25,690 nucleotides of DNA from Anaerolineaceae bacterium (GCA_003446605.1 DMDF01000023.1:1-25690), one strand, 5' to 3'; shown: positions 1 to 7,791, counted from the stretch's first letter. A program made the numbers and translations. Notes: generated from the letters alone by a model not told the origin.

Positions 1-402
<402 letters not shown>

Positions 403-469
403 CGTGGTGCGGAGTACTCGGTACTCTTTGCAATCTTAACTACATACTATTCAAGGTTTACTTTAAGTC

Positions 470-588
470 TCTTGGTGATTGGAGCGACGGTGGTACACCC
501 GGTAACATACCGAACCCGGCAGTTAAGGCCGTCAGCGCCGATGGTACTTGGGGGGCAGCCCCCTGGGAGAGTAGGTCGTTGCCAAGAG
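470..588 (+). rRNA. 5S ribosomal RNA
   Basis: About 119 bases with the expected 5S layout: the central stretch CCGAACCCGGCAGTTAAGGCCG and a closing terminal helix. GTCTCTTGG at 467-475 is the exact complement of CCAAGAGAC at 582-590, so the mature ends lie within this 9-bp helix. It lies just after 23S in the usual operon order. A run of seven T at 591-597 directly follows the helix. The boundaries are estimates. Confidence 0.95.
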
Positions 589-602
589 ACTTTTTTTATT
601 TA
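582..602 (+). terminator. rRNA operon terminator
   Basis: The terminal helix of 5S (467-475 with 582-590) is followed at once by TTTTTTTATTTAAT, so the 5S helix plus T-run can act as the intrinsic terminator of the rRNA operon. The remaining bases to 836 (about 230) hold no gene I can support and no convincing promoter; a TTTACA at 747-752 has no good -10 partner. Confidence 0.6.
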
Positions 603-836
603 ATGACCTTCTTTTAATCAACTGCTGTAATCCCGTTGAATTCCCCAGAAATTCAGAAATATTAAAACTATTCATTTTCCCCCCAAAAAAAGGCATTCTA
701 AAAAAGCAACATTGCACCCATTTGGTAATTAAAAATTTATGTACTGTTTACAACTTGAGTGGGATAACCGTAATTCATCGGGAATATATCCTGTTTTTTT
801 GATAAACTAGGGGTTATTACATCTGAGAGGAATGCA

Positions 837-2141
837 ATGCCCCAAAACGAAGAAACCGCTTCGAGACCAAAGTTATCACTGCTTAAACTAACAACACTGA
901 ATGTTTACTGGTATGGGCTTTCATTTTTATGGAATACCATCCACCCGCTGGTATTACCCACGATCTTATTGAATTTTGTTCCTGAAACAAGCAAGAACAC
1001 CTATTTGGGTTTATTAACATTCTTGGGGCTTATCCTCGCGATGCTGGTACAGCCTATTGCGGGAGCGCGTAGTGATCAATTTCGCTCTCGCTGGGGAAGA
1101 AGGAGACCGTTCATCGCATTTGGTACCCTGCTGGATGGTATTGTACTGATTGGTATCGCTTATTCCAGGAGTGTGACCGGGATTTTCGTGGGATATATTG
1201 CACTGCAAATTTCTTCCAATATTGCTCATGGTCCTATGCAGGGGTTGATCCCTGATCAGGTACCGGACCGGCAGAAGGGTTTGGCAAGCGGCATCAAAAA
1301 CTTTATGGATGTGTTTGGATTGATCACTGCTTCTGTGCTGGCTGGCAAACTACTGACGCCTGATAATTCGGATCCGCTGCCGATTTTTCGGGTGGTCATC
1401 GGGGTTCTATTAATTACTGCATTAATTACCATCCTTACCACACATGAAGAATCAACTGTAAGCGAAAAAAACAAAACAAAAGAACCTTTTTCCCTTAAAC
1501 AGGTTTTTGCAGTCGATTTCAAAACAAATCGTGCATTTGGGAATTTAATTCTTTCACGCTTTATATTCCTGTTGGGTGTGTACGGTATTCAAACTTTTGC
1601 ACAGTACTATATCATTGACGTGCTAGCCGTAGAGAATGCTCTCAAGGCGACCGGAGAGATGATGACTGCCATAGCACTGGCACTTGTGTTCTGTGCTTTG
1701 ATCTCGGGCTGGCTCACCGACAAGATTGGTCCGGTAAAGTTGATGAATCTGGCAATGGTGACCACTGCGCTGGGTGGTTTGAGCTTAATTTTTGTGCACG
1801 ACATGCAGACGCTTACCATCCTGGCAGGAGTTATCGGTGGTGGCATGGGGTTTTATCTGACAACCAATTGGACCCTGGCGGTACGAATGGCGCCACCTGA
1901 TCAAGCAGGAAAGTTCATGGGGTTGACCAATATCGCCACTGCCGGTGCCAGTGCTGTTGGACGTTTGGAAGGTCCCATGATAGACCTTGCTAATGGAATA
2001 ACCCCGGGCATGTTCTATGGTTATAAATTTATGTTTCTATTTTGCTTTATCTGTTCTTTGGTCAGTCTGATTGTGTTCAATGTGTTTTTAGCAAAAGAAA
2101 AGAAATCGCCGAAGGATTGTGACGTCGTAGTGCCTCAATAG
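837..2141 (+). CDS. MFS transporter, SLC45/sucrose-transporter-like
   Basis: A 434-residue polytopic inner-membrane protein of the major facilitator superfamily, probably a proton- or sodium-coupled sugar carrier. The loop between helices 2 and 3 (residues 76-93) carries GARSD followed by RWGRRRPFI, the form of MFS motif A typical of the SLC45/plant sucrose transporter branch and related GPH carriers. About twelve hydrophobic segments are visible, with a central charged loop near residues 200-220 (ESTVSEKNKTKE). The ATG follows GAGAGG at 825-830 with six bases between. The stop codon and the last residues (V-P-Q) are encoded by the terminal inverted repeat of an insertion-sequence relic, so the C-terminus was probably altered by that insertion. 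The substrate cannot be told from sequence. Confidence 0.88.
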   Translation: MPQNEETASRPKLSLLKLTTLNVYWYGLSFLWNTIHPLVLPTILLNFVPETSKNTYLGLLTFLGLILAMLVQPIAGARSDQFRSRWGRRRPFIAFGTLLDGIVLIGIAYSRSVTGIFVGYIALQISSNIAHGPMQGLIPDQVPDRQKGLASGIKNFMDVFGLITASVLAGKLLTPDNSDPLPIFRVVIGVLLITALITILTTHEESTVSEKNKTKEPFSLKQVFAVDFKTNRAFGNLILSRFIFLLGVYGIQTFAQYYIIDVLAVENALKATGEMMTAIALALVFCALISGWLTDKIGPVKLMNLAMVTTALGGLSLIFVHDMQTLTILAGVIGGGMGFYLTTNWTLAVRMAPPDQAGKFMGLTNIATAGASAVGRLEGPMIDLANGITPGMFYGYKFMFLFCFICSLVSLIVFNVFLAKEKKSPKDCDVVVPQ

Positions 2142-2316
2142 AAAAAGTTACTTTATCGCTTTCCAGACGGGCATAGCCCACCGTATGGCGCACGACCGAC
2201 CAGTTCTTTTGTTCAAGGTAGGGACGAGAGCGGGTAAAGGTGATGTGCTCTTCCACCCAATAGTGATAAAGCAGCTCATTGATGAATTCACTCATAGTTA
2301 CTTTTTATTTGAGGCA
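2131..2316 (-). mobile_element. Degenerate insertion-sequence relic with both terminal inverted repeats
   Basis: Two imperfect inverted repeats bound a 186-base segment: the left end 2131-2151 starts TGCCTCAA then TAGAAAAAGTTAC, and the right end 2297-2316, read on the minus strand, is TGCCTCAA then ATAAAAAGTAAC. They match at 18 of 20 aligned positions with one single-base gap. Between them lies a fragment of a DDE transposase on the minus strand. The arrangement suggests an IS that lost most of its interior, a MITE-like remnant. No convincing target-site duplication is visible next to the ends. The left end overlaps the last codons and stop of the upstream transporter gene. Confidence 0.75.
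2151..2295 (-). pseudogene. Transposase fragment (integrase-core DDE, ISNCY/IS481-like)
   Basis: About 48 codons reading SEFINELLYHYW, then ITFTRSRPY, EQKNWSVVR and VGYARLES. This is the region around the third catalytic residue of rve-type transposases, where intact proteins read roughly D-N-G-S-E-F-I-N then T-R-S-R-P-Y-x-K-N-D-x-x-x-V-E-Q-K-N-W. Here SRPYL runs directly into EQKNW, so about eight residues including the KND box are deleted, while the Glu of EQKNW remains. The N-terminal two thirds and the C-terminal part are gone; both sides run into the inverted repeats. It cannot encode an active transposase. The family placement comes from motif memory. Confidence 0.75.
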
Positions 2317-2327
2317 ATTCGCCGTAA

Positions 2328-2356
2328 TTGACAAGCCTATTACTTCTAAGTATAAT
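2328..2356 (+). promoter_or_regulatory. Consensus sigma-70 promoter of rpsU-infA
   Basis: TTGACA at 2328-2333, a 17-base spacer, and TATAAT at 2351-2356: a perfect match to both hexamers at optimal spacing. Transcription should start near 2363, giving a leader of about 150 bases. The promoter begins only 12 bases outside the right inverted repeat of the insertion-sequence relic. Strength fits the high demand for ribosomal protein S21 and IF-1. Confidence 0.9.
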
Positions 2357-2446
2357 CAATCCGGCTGCAGGATAGAACGAGCCGCAGTACTTATTTTTTG
2401 CCGATAGGAGGCACATGTAGATAGCTTCCAGTAGTAAATAACTCTA

Positions 2447-2494
2447 CGATGGATAACTCGGCTGTTGCTCTGTCCACAGGCGAGTTTTTATTTT
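2447..2494 (+). promoter_or_regulatory. rpsU leader element: CGATGGA box plus terminator-like hairpin
   Basis: CGATGGA at 2447-2453 is followed by a hairpin: AACTCG (2455-2460) pairs with CGAGTT (2481-2486), a G-G mismatch (2461/2480), then CTGT (2462-2465) pairs with ACAG (2476-2479), with a 10-base loop. The tail is TTTATTTT, the same U-rich tail seen at other terminators in this window. It lies between the promoter and the rpsU ribosome-binding site, so it looks like an attenuator. A similar element precedes the phosphomutase gene at 13794-13842. The ATG in CGATGGA opens a 34-codon frame (2449-2553) that overlaps the rpsU start out of frame; it has no clear Shine-Dalgarno. Confidence 0.55.
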
Positions 2495-2521
2495 CTACCC
2501 TTCTTATGAAGGGAGGTGAGA

Positions 2522-2716
2522 GTGTTGACAAAAGTAGTTTTACGACCAAATGAATCACAGGATCAGTTATTACGTCGCTTTCGAAAAAAAGTTATTAAAA
2601 GTGGAGTATTGAGCACGATTCGAAAGAAGCGCTGGTATTCATCAAAAAGCGAAACGCGCCGTGCAGAGAAGAAAAAAGCAGTACGCCGTATGAAGCGTCA
2701 TCAAATGACCCACTAA
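2522..2716 (+). CDS. rpsU: 30S ribosomal protein S21
   Basis: A small basic protein of about 64 residues reading (V/M)LTKVVLRPNESQDQLLRRF and continuing with the Arg/Lys-rich RRAEKKKAVRRMKR tail, typical of bS21. S21 sits on the 30S platform near the anti-Shine-Dalgarno and supports initiation. The strong Shine-Dalgarno GGGAGG (2511-2516) rules out the in-frame GTG at 2516, which overlaps it. GTG at 2522 (spacing 5) or TTG at 2525 (spacing 8) are the real candidates; I chose 2522. A non-ATG start after a near-perfect Shine-Dalgarno suggests tuned translation. infA follows 41 bases later in the same transcript. Confidence 0.93.
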   Translation: MLTKVVLRPNESQDQLLRRFRKKVIKSGVLSTIRKKRWYSSKSETRRAEKKKAVRRMKRHQMTH

Positions 2717-2757
2717 AGGGATTGATGCCCTTAAAGGACTGCAGGAAGGAGAATTAA

Positions 2758-3006
2758 ATGGGGAAGGAAGAGAAGATTCAGGTTGATGGTACCGTCATTG
2801 AAGCCCTGCCTGCAACGCAATTCCGCGTGCGCCTTGATAACGGTCATGAAGTGCTCGCTTATCTTTCAGGAAAAATGCGTCGTTACTACATTAGAATTCT
2901 TTTAGGTGACCGCGTAAAGGTTGAAATGTCTCCTTACGATCTAACAAGGGGTCGCATCGTTTACAGGCAAAAAAAGGGTTATCAGCCGTCTGAAACCCAA
3001 GAATAG
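2758..3006 (+). CDS. infA: Translation initiation factor IF-1
   Basis: An 82-residue S1/OB-fold protein with the IF-1 signatures GTVIEALPATQFRV, NGHEVLAYLSGKMR, YIRILLGDRVKVE and SPYDLTRGRIVYR. IF-1 binds the ribosomal A site during initiation with IF-2 and IF-3. It is about ten residues longer than most IF-1 proteins because of a polar C-terminal tail after the R-K/K-G segment (QKKGYQPSETQE). The ATG follows AGGAAGGAG with good spacing. It shares the rpsU promoter; a weak 5-bp hairpin (2716-2732) without a U-tract lies between the two genes. The strong terminator at 3007 ends the unit. Confidence 0.95.
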   Translation: MGKEEKIQVDGTVIEALPATQFRVRLDNGHEVLAYLSGKMRRYYIRILLGDRVKVEMSPYDLTRGRIVYRQKKGYQPSETQE

Positions 3007-3037
3007 AATAATCCCCCCATCCGGGGGGATTATTTTT
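3007..3037 (+). terminator. Intrinsic terminator of rpsU-infA
   Basis: A perfect 12-bp stem, AATAATCCCCCC (3007-3018) with GGGGGGATTATT (3023-3034), loop ATCC, followed by a T-rich tail. It begins one base after the infA stop codon and overlaps the stop of the convergent DHOD-like gene (3036-3038); it could slow transcription from that side too, though the minus-strand tail is less T-rich. Confidence 0.93.
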
Positions 3038-4043
3038 AGTATCGGAAATCATTATCAAACAGGTTCAGTGCTTTCATATAATTTGCCCGTTCAAACGCGG
3101 CAGGATCTTCCACCGATTTCTGGCTCATGCTTCCTTGCATTTGTGCGATGGAGTCATACTCATGGATCTGCATCCAGCTGGTCACTTCATCCAGCATGCT
3201 ATTAGCGCGCTGGATGCCGTTCCCGATCAATTCAGATGCGGTCATGGCAACTTTGGCTCCTGCCATCATGGCTTTGATGATATCAATCCCATTATGGATA
3301 CCACCGCTCAAAGCGAGGTCGGTTTTAATACGATCGTACAGGATCGCTACCCAACGTAATGGAAGGCGAAGGTCTTTGGACGTGCTCAGATCCAAAGATG
3401 GAACAACTTTCATGCTCTCAATATCTAGGTCGGGTTGGTAGAAACGGTTGAACAATACCAATCCTTTTACACCAGTTGAAACCAATGCATTCCCAAAATG
3501 TGGCAGACTGGTAATGAAGGGATTCAATTTTACTGCGAGAGGAATATCGATAGAATCCACAGCTTTCTTAACCAAACCCACATACATTGCTTCCAAAGTA
3601 GGGCTATCTATGTATGTGCTGGTTGAAAGGTAATAAATATTCAGTTCGAGCGCGTCTGCGCCTGCTTCCTCAATCAGTTTTGCATATTTTATCCAACCGC
3701 TTTCTGAAACCCCATTCAAGCTGGCGATGATAGGGATATCAACCATTTCTTTCGCCTTTTGGATATGTTCCAGATATTTATCCGGTTCCAGATTGTAGGA
3801 TTGCATCTCTGGAAAATACGTAATGGCTTCAGCATGGGCTTCGGTACCGCGCTCGAGGAAATAGTTCAGGGCAAGGCTTTCTTGTGTTATCTGCTCCTCA
3901 AAAAGAGAATACATTACCACTGCGCTTACCCCTGCATCTTCCAGCTTCTTGATATTCTCCACTTTTTTTGAGATAACAGATGCTGAAGCAACCAGAGGAT
4001 TTTTCAATTTTATTCCCAGGTAATTTGTATTGAGATCAATCAT
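3036..4043 (-). CDS. Dihydroorotate dehydrogenase-like flavoprotein
   Basis: A 335-residue TIM-barrel protein resembling class 1 dihydroorotate dehydrogenases. N-terminal LGIKLKNPLVASAS (9-22), the FMN-contact Lys in VKLNP (Lys172) and the phosphate-binding SGGIHNGIDIIKAMMAGA (246-263) support FMN binding. At the active-site loop, where class 1 enzymes read E-L-N-x-S-C-P-N with a catalytic Cys, this protein has ELNIYYLS (133-140): the Cys position is Tyr and the P-N pair is missing. True dihydroorotate oxidation is therefore doubtful. DHOD-like proteins next to pyruvate:ferredoxin oxidoreductase genes are a familiar arrangement, but their substrate is unknown to me. The ATG follows GGAGGTGAT. 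An intrinsic terminator lies immediately upstream, between nifJ and this gene. Confidence 0.87.
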   Translation of the reverse strand: MIDLNTNYLGIKLKNPLVASASVISKKVENIKKLEDAGVSAVVMYSLFEEQITQESLALNYFLERGTEAHAEAITYFPEMQSYNLEPDKYLEHIQKAKEMVDIPIIASLNGVSESGWIKYAKLIEEAGADALELNIYYLSTSTYIDSPTLEAMYVGLVKKAVDSIDIPLAVKLNPFITSLPHFGNALVSTGVKGLVLFNRFYQPDLDIESMKVVPSLDLSTSKDLRLPLRWVAILYDRIKTDLALSGGIHNGIDIIKAMMAGAKVAMTASELIGNGIQRANSMLDEVTSWMQIHEYDSIAQMQGSMSQKSVEDPAAFERANYMKALNLFDNDFRY

Positions 4044-4054
4044 TTATCACCTCC

Positions 4055-4090
4055 AAAATAAAAAGGGCGTATGCACATGCATACGCCCTT
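4055..4090 (-). terminator. Terminator between nifJ and the DHOD-like gene
   Basis: On the minus strand, a perfect 12-bp stem (AAGGGCGTATGC with GCATACGCCCTT, plus-strand 4063-4074 and 4079-4090) with a 4-base loop, then TTTTTATTTT. It starts 7 bases after the nifJ stop and its U-tract abuts the GGAGG of the downstream gene, leaving no room for a promoter in between. The DHOD-like gene must depend on read-through or on a promoter inside nifJ. Confidence 0.92.
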
Positions 4091-4097
4091 GGATTTC

Positions 4098-7000
4098 TTA
4101 TGCGGTTTCAGGTTCATTATATTCCATTGCTGCCAGTTGGCTGAAATACTGCCATCTGGAGAGCGCATCGGATTGCGCGTGTTTCATTAACATCTCTGCA
4201 CGCTCTTCATTGCTCTGTAAAAGCATCTTATAGCGCGTTTCGTTATATGCAAAATCCTTTACTGGGATGGTGGGTTCTTTATAATCCAGTTTCAAAGGAT
4301 TCTTCCCCTCCATCTTTAAGTCAGGATTATAACGATAAATCGGCCAGACGCCTGAGTTGACTGCCAGCTTTTGCTGGTTCATACCATAGCGCATGTTGTA
4401 GCCGTGATTGATGCAGTGCGAGTAAGCAATGATCAAGGAAGGACCATTGTACGCATCAGCTTCAAGGAAGGCTCGCAGGGTCTGCAGGTCACTATATCCC
4501 ATGGCAACCTGTGCTACATAGATGTAACCATAGGTCATTGCGATCATGCCCAGGTCTTTGCGTGGCAGGTCTTTCCCATTGGCAGCAAATTTGGCAACAG
4601 CTGCACGTGGTGTAGCTTTAGAAGATTGACCGCCGGTGTTTGAATAAACACCGGTATCCAGTACCAAGACGTTGACATTGCGCCCGGAAGCCAGAACGTG
4701 ATCCAACCCCCCGTAGCCAATGTCATAAGCCCAACCATCACCACCAACGATCCAGACACTCTTCTTCACCAGCATATCAGCTAGGCTGAGAAGTTGTTTG
4801 GCGGCAGGGTCTTTATCTCCCTGTAATTTTGTTTTAATGGCAGCCACGCGCTCGCGTTGATCGTTGATGCCTTTTTCTGTACTCTGGTCAGCGGTCAAGA
4901 TCTCATCTACAAGTGTTCCACCTATTTTAGCAGAAAGGGTTTTTACCAGTTCTTTGGCGAATTCATTTTGCTTATCTACGGTCAGGCGCATACCCAAGCC
5001 GAATTCTGCATTATCTTCGAACAATGAGTTTGACCAGGCAGGACCACGTCCATCTTTATTGGAAGCCCATGGTGTGGTGGGCAGGTTTCCACCATAGATG
5101 GAAGAACAGCCGGTGGCATTTGCAATGATGGCTCGATCACCATACAGCTGAGACATCAATTTTAAATAGGGCGTTTCACCACAACCTGCACAAGCACCCG
5201 AGAACTCAAATAGGGGCTGCAGCAATTGGGAGTTTTTCACAGAATTGGATTCGAATGCGGTGCGGTCTGGGTTTGGTAGACTGAAGAAGAATGCAAAGTT
5301 CTCGCTTTCCTGTTCGCGCAAAGGTTGTTGAGGAGCCAGATTGATCGCTTTACGGCTGGCATCTTCTTTGTCCTTGGCGGGGCAGTATTCCACGCATACA
5401 CCGCAACCAGTGCAATCCTCAGGAGCTACCTGTACGGTAAACTTGGTATTTGGTAATTCACGGAATTTCGCATCGATCGATTTGAATGTTGCAGGTGCAT
5501 CTTTTAGGTTTTCAGCGTCGTATACCTTGACGCGGATGGCGGCGTGCGGGCAGTTGAAAGCACATTTTCCACATTGGATACAAAGATCAGGTTCCCAAAC
5601 TGGAATTTCCAGCGCGATATTGCGTTTTTCCCACTGGGTAGTTCCGGTCGGAAAGGTGCCGTCATTCGGCATGGCGCTGACGGGTAATGCATCACCGTCT
5701 TTGGCGATGATCTTGCCCAAAACATCTTTCACAAACTCGGGCGCAGCATCTGGAACGGGTTTTGCCATATTGATATTGCTGGTAGCTTTTTCAGGTACTT
5801 TGACCTCAAACAAATTCTCGAGGCTGGAATCAACAGCTGCAAAGTTCTGATTGATGACTGCTTCACCGCGCTTGCCGTAGGTTTTCTTGATGTACTTCTT
5901 GATCTCAGCGATTGCCTCATCTTTAGGTAGAATACCGCTGATGGCAAAGAAACAGGTCTGCATGATGGTATTAATGCGGACGCCCATACCGGTGGCTTTT
6001 GCGACTTCGTAGGCATCAATGATATAGAATTTTAATTGTTTATCAATGATCGTCTGCTGAACTTCCTTGGGAATGTTGTTCCAAGTTTCATCTTTACCAT
6101 AGATGCTGTTCAGTAAGAACACTGCGCCGGGTTTGGCATACTTGAGCATGTCATATTTCTCAAGGAAACTGAATTGATGGCAGGCGATAAAATTGGCATC
6201 GCCTTTTCCGATCAGATAGGGAGCTTTGATCGGTTTTGGACCAAAACGCAGGTGAGATTCTGTCATCTGCCCGGATTTCTTTGAGTCGTATACAAAGTAC
6301 CCTTGCGCAAAGTTGTTGGTTTCTTCTCCAATGATCTTGGTGGAGTTTTTGTTAGCACCTACTGTGCCATCTGAACCCAAGCCGAAGAAAACACAGCGAA
6401 CGGTGTCATCGGATTCAATGGAGTACGCTTCATCGAAATCGAGGGAGGTGTTGGTAACATCGTCATAAATACCGACTGTGAATTGATTCTTGGGTGATGA
6501 TTTTTTCAGTTCATCAAACACGCCCTTGACCATACCGGGGGTAAATTCTTTGGAAGAAAGACCGAAGCGCCCACCCACTACTATTGGGGTTTTTTTGAAA
6601 GGCGCGATTCCCAAACTTATGCCTTCCTGAATAGCAGCAACCACGTCTTTAAAGAGTGGTTCGCCTTCGGCGCCGGGTTCTTTTGTGCGGTCCAAAACTG
6701 CAATGGATTCAACGGATGCAGGCAGGGCTTGCATGAGATGTTTGGTTGAGAAAGGACGATACAACCGGACGGTTACAACCCCAACTTTTTCACCTTTATC
6801 TGCCAGAAAAGTAGCTGTTTGTTCAGCTGTTTCAGCTCCGGATGCCATCACGATGATGATTTGCTTTGCATCCGGTGCGCCGCTGTAATCAAACAGGTGA
6901 TAGCTACGCCCAGTAATGGAAGCAAACTTATCCATGGCTGCCTGGGTGATCTCAGGGCATTTCATATAGAAAGGATTAACCGTCTCTCGTGCCTGGAAGT

Positions 7001-7673
7001 ACACATCGGGGTTCTGTGATGTGCCGCGGATGGAGGGACGATCGGGAGAAAGACCACGGTTTCGATGTGCAATGACCAGCTCGTCATCAATCATCGCTTT
7101 CAGGTCTTCTTCATTCAAAATCTCAACTTTATTTACTTCGTGCGAAGTACGGAACCCATCAAAGAAATGCAGAAAGGGAATCCGCGAGCCGAGCGTGGCT
7201 GCTTGGGAAATTAAAGCCATATCATGGGCTTCCTGTATAGAGCGGGATGCCAGCATGGCAAAGCCGGTACTGCGGGCAGCGGTCACATCACTGTGATCTC
7301 CAAAAATCGACAGCGCCTGGGCTGCCAGTGACCTTGCTGATACATGGAAAACCGCCGAAGTGAGTTCCCCTGCGATTTTGTACATATTCGGGATCATCAA
7401 CAACAGACCTTGAGATGCTGTAAAAGTTGTTGTTAGTGACCCGGATGTGAGCGCACCGTGCACTGCACCAGCCGCACCACCTTCTGCTTGCATTTCTACA
7501 ACGGTGGGTACGGTTCCCCAAATATTGGGAATTTGAGTAGCTGACCAGGCATCGGCGTGTTCACCCATGGGCGAGGACGGGGTAATAGGATAGATGGCGA
7601 TCACCTCGTTCAAGCGATAGGCAACGTAAGCGACTGCTTCATTACCATCCATCATTCGGTATTGACGCTTCAT
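4098..7673 (-). CDS. nifJ: Pyruvate:ferredoxin (flavodoxin) oxidoreductase
   Basis: A single-chain 1191-residue oxidoreductase converting pyruvate, CoA and oxidised ferredoxin to acetyl-CoA, CO2 and reduced ferredoxin; the key pyruvate-oxidising enzyme of many anaerobes. Domains in order: N-terminal pyrimidine-binding domain (EVIAIYPITPSSPMGE near 23-38), the CoA-binding and gamma-like middle, a two-cluster ferredoxin domain (Cys698/701/704/708 and Cys754/757/760/764), and the TPP domain with the proximal-cluster CAGCG (Cys828, Cys831), Cys856 and Cys1087, plus GDGW and YSNTGGQ (about 978-1016). Length is normal for the family. The ATG at 7673 is chosen because AAGGAG (7682-7687) sits eight bases upstream; a GTG at 7682 overlaps that site. 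A terminator separates it from the DHOD-like gene. No convincing promoter was found in the 118 bases upstream. Confidence 0.97.
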   Translation of the reverse strand: MKRQYRMMDGNEAVAYVAYRLNEVIAIYPITPSSPMGEHADAWSATQIPNIWGTVPTVVEMQAEGGAAGAVHGALTSGSLTTTFTASQGLLLMIPNMYKIAGELTSAVFHVSARSLAAQALSIFGDHSDVTAARSTGFAMLASRSIQEAHDMALISQAATLGSRIPFLHFFDGFRTSHEVNKVEILNEEDLKAMIDDELVIAHRNRGLSPDRPSIRGTSQNPDVYFQARETVNPFYMKCPEITQAAMDKFASITGRSYHLFDYSGAPDAKQIIIVMASGAETAEQTATFLADKGEKVGVVTVRLYRPFSTKHLMQALPASVESIAVLDRTKEPGAEGEPLFKDVVAAIQEGISLGIAPFKKTPIVVGGRFGLSSKEFTPGMVKGVFDELKKSSPKNQFTVGIYDDVTNTSLDFDEAYSIESDDTVRCVFFGLGSDGTVGANKNSTKIIGEETNNFAQGYFVYDSKKSGQMTESHLRFGPKPIKAPYLIGKGDANFIACHQFSFLEKYDMLKYAKPGAVFLLNSIYGKDETWNNIPKEVQQTIIDKQLKFYIIDAYEVAKATGMGVRINTIMQTCFFAISGILPKDEAIAEIKKYIKKTYGKRGEAVINQNFAAVDSSLENLFEVKVPEKATSNINMAKPVPDAAPEFVKDVLGKIIAKDGDALPVSAMPNDGTFPTGTTQWEKRNIALEIPVWEPDLCIQCGKCAFNCPHAAIRVKVYDAENLKDAPATFKSIDAKFRELPNTKFTVQVAPEDCTGCGVCVEYCPAKDKEDASRKAINLAPQQPLREQESENFAFFFSLPNPDRTAFESNSVKNSQLLQPLFEFSGACAGCGETPYLKLMSQLYGDRAIIANATGCSSIYGGNLPTTPWASNKDGRGPAWSNSLFEDNAEFGLGMRLTVDKQNEFAKELVKTLSAKIGGTLVDEILTADQSTEKGINDQRERVAAIKTKLQGDKDPAAKQLLSLADMLVKKSVWIVGGDGWAYDIGYGGLDHVLASGRNVNVLVLDTGVYSNTGGQSSKATPRAAVAKFAANGKDLPRKDLGMIAMTYGYIYVAQVAMGYSDLQTLRAFLEADAYNGPSLIIAYSHCINHGYNMRYGMNQQKLAVNSGVWPIYRYNPDLKMEGKNPLKLDYKEPTIPVKDFAYNETRYKMLLQSNEERAEMLMKHAQSDALSRWQYFSQLAAMEYNEPETA

Positions 7674-7726
7674 GAATGACACTCCTTAAGATATAAATTA
7701 TTAGGGATTTTGGGTTGGAATGAACC

Positions 7727-7755
7727 AAAATTGGGCTTCGGTTTGCTAAACCCAA
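7727..7755 (-). terminator. Probable terminator after the Nudix gene
   Basis: On the minus strand TTGGGTTT (7755-7748) pairs with AAGCCCAA (7738-7731) over 8 bp including one G-U, with a 9-base loop, followed by TTTTGG. It lies 36 bases after the Nudix stop codon and upstream of nifJ. The tail is short, so this is a moderate call. Confidence 0.55.
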
Positions 7756-7791
7756 ATCCGATTAATAATACCACTGTTCTCCGATTAACGT

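Noticed and set aside
2409..2418. AGGAGG-CAC-ATG-TAG start-stop element in the rpsU leader
   Set aside because: A ribosome-binding site followed by ATG-TAG could be a regulatory minimal frame, but two codons cannot be told from chance without comparative data.
2516..2521. GTG at 2516 as the rpsU start
   Set aside because: It overlaps the last base of the GGGAGG ribosome-binding site; GTG 2522 or TTG 2525 have workable spacing.
3036..4043. Calling the DHOD-like gene pyrD
   Set aside because: The active-site Cys and the SCPN signature are absent, so pyrimidine synthesis is not supported.
5341..5850. A 169-codon plus-strand frame inside nifJ
   Set aside because: It is antisense to the ferredoxin domain of pyruvate:ferredoxin oxidoreductase and has no ribosome-binding site or family pattern.
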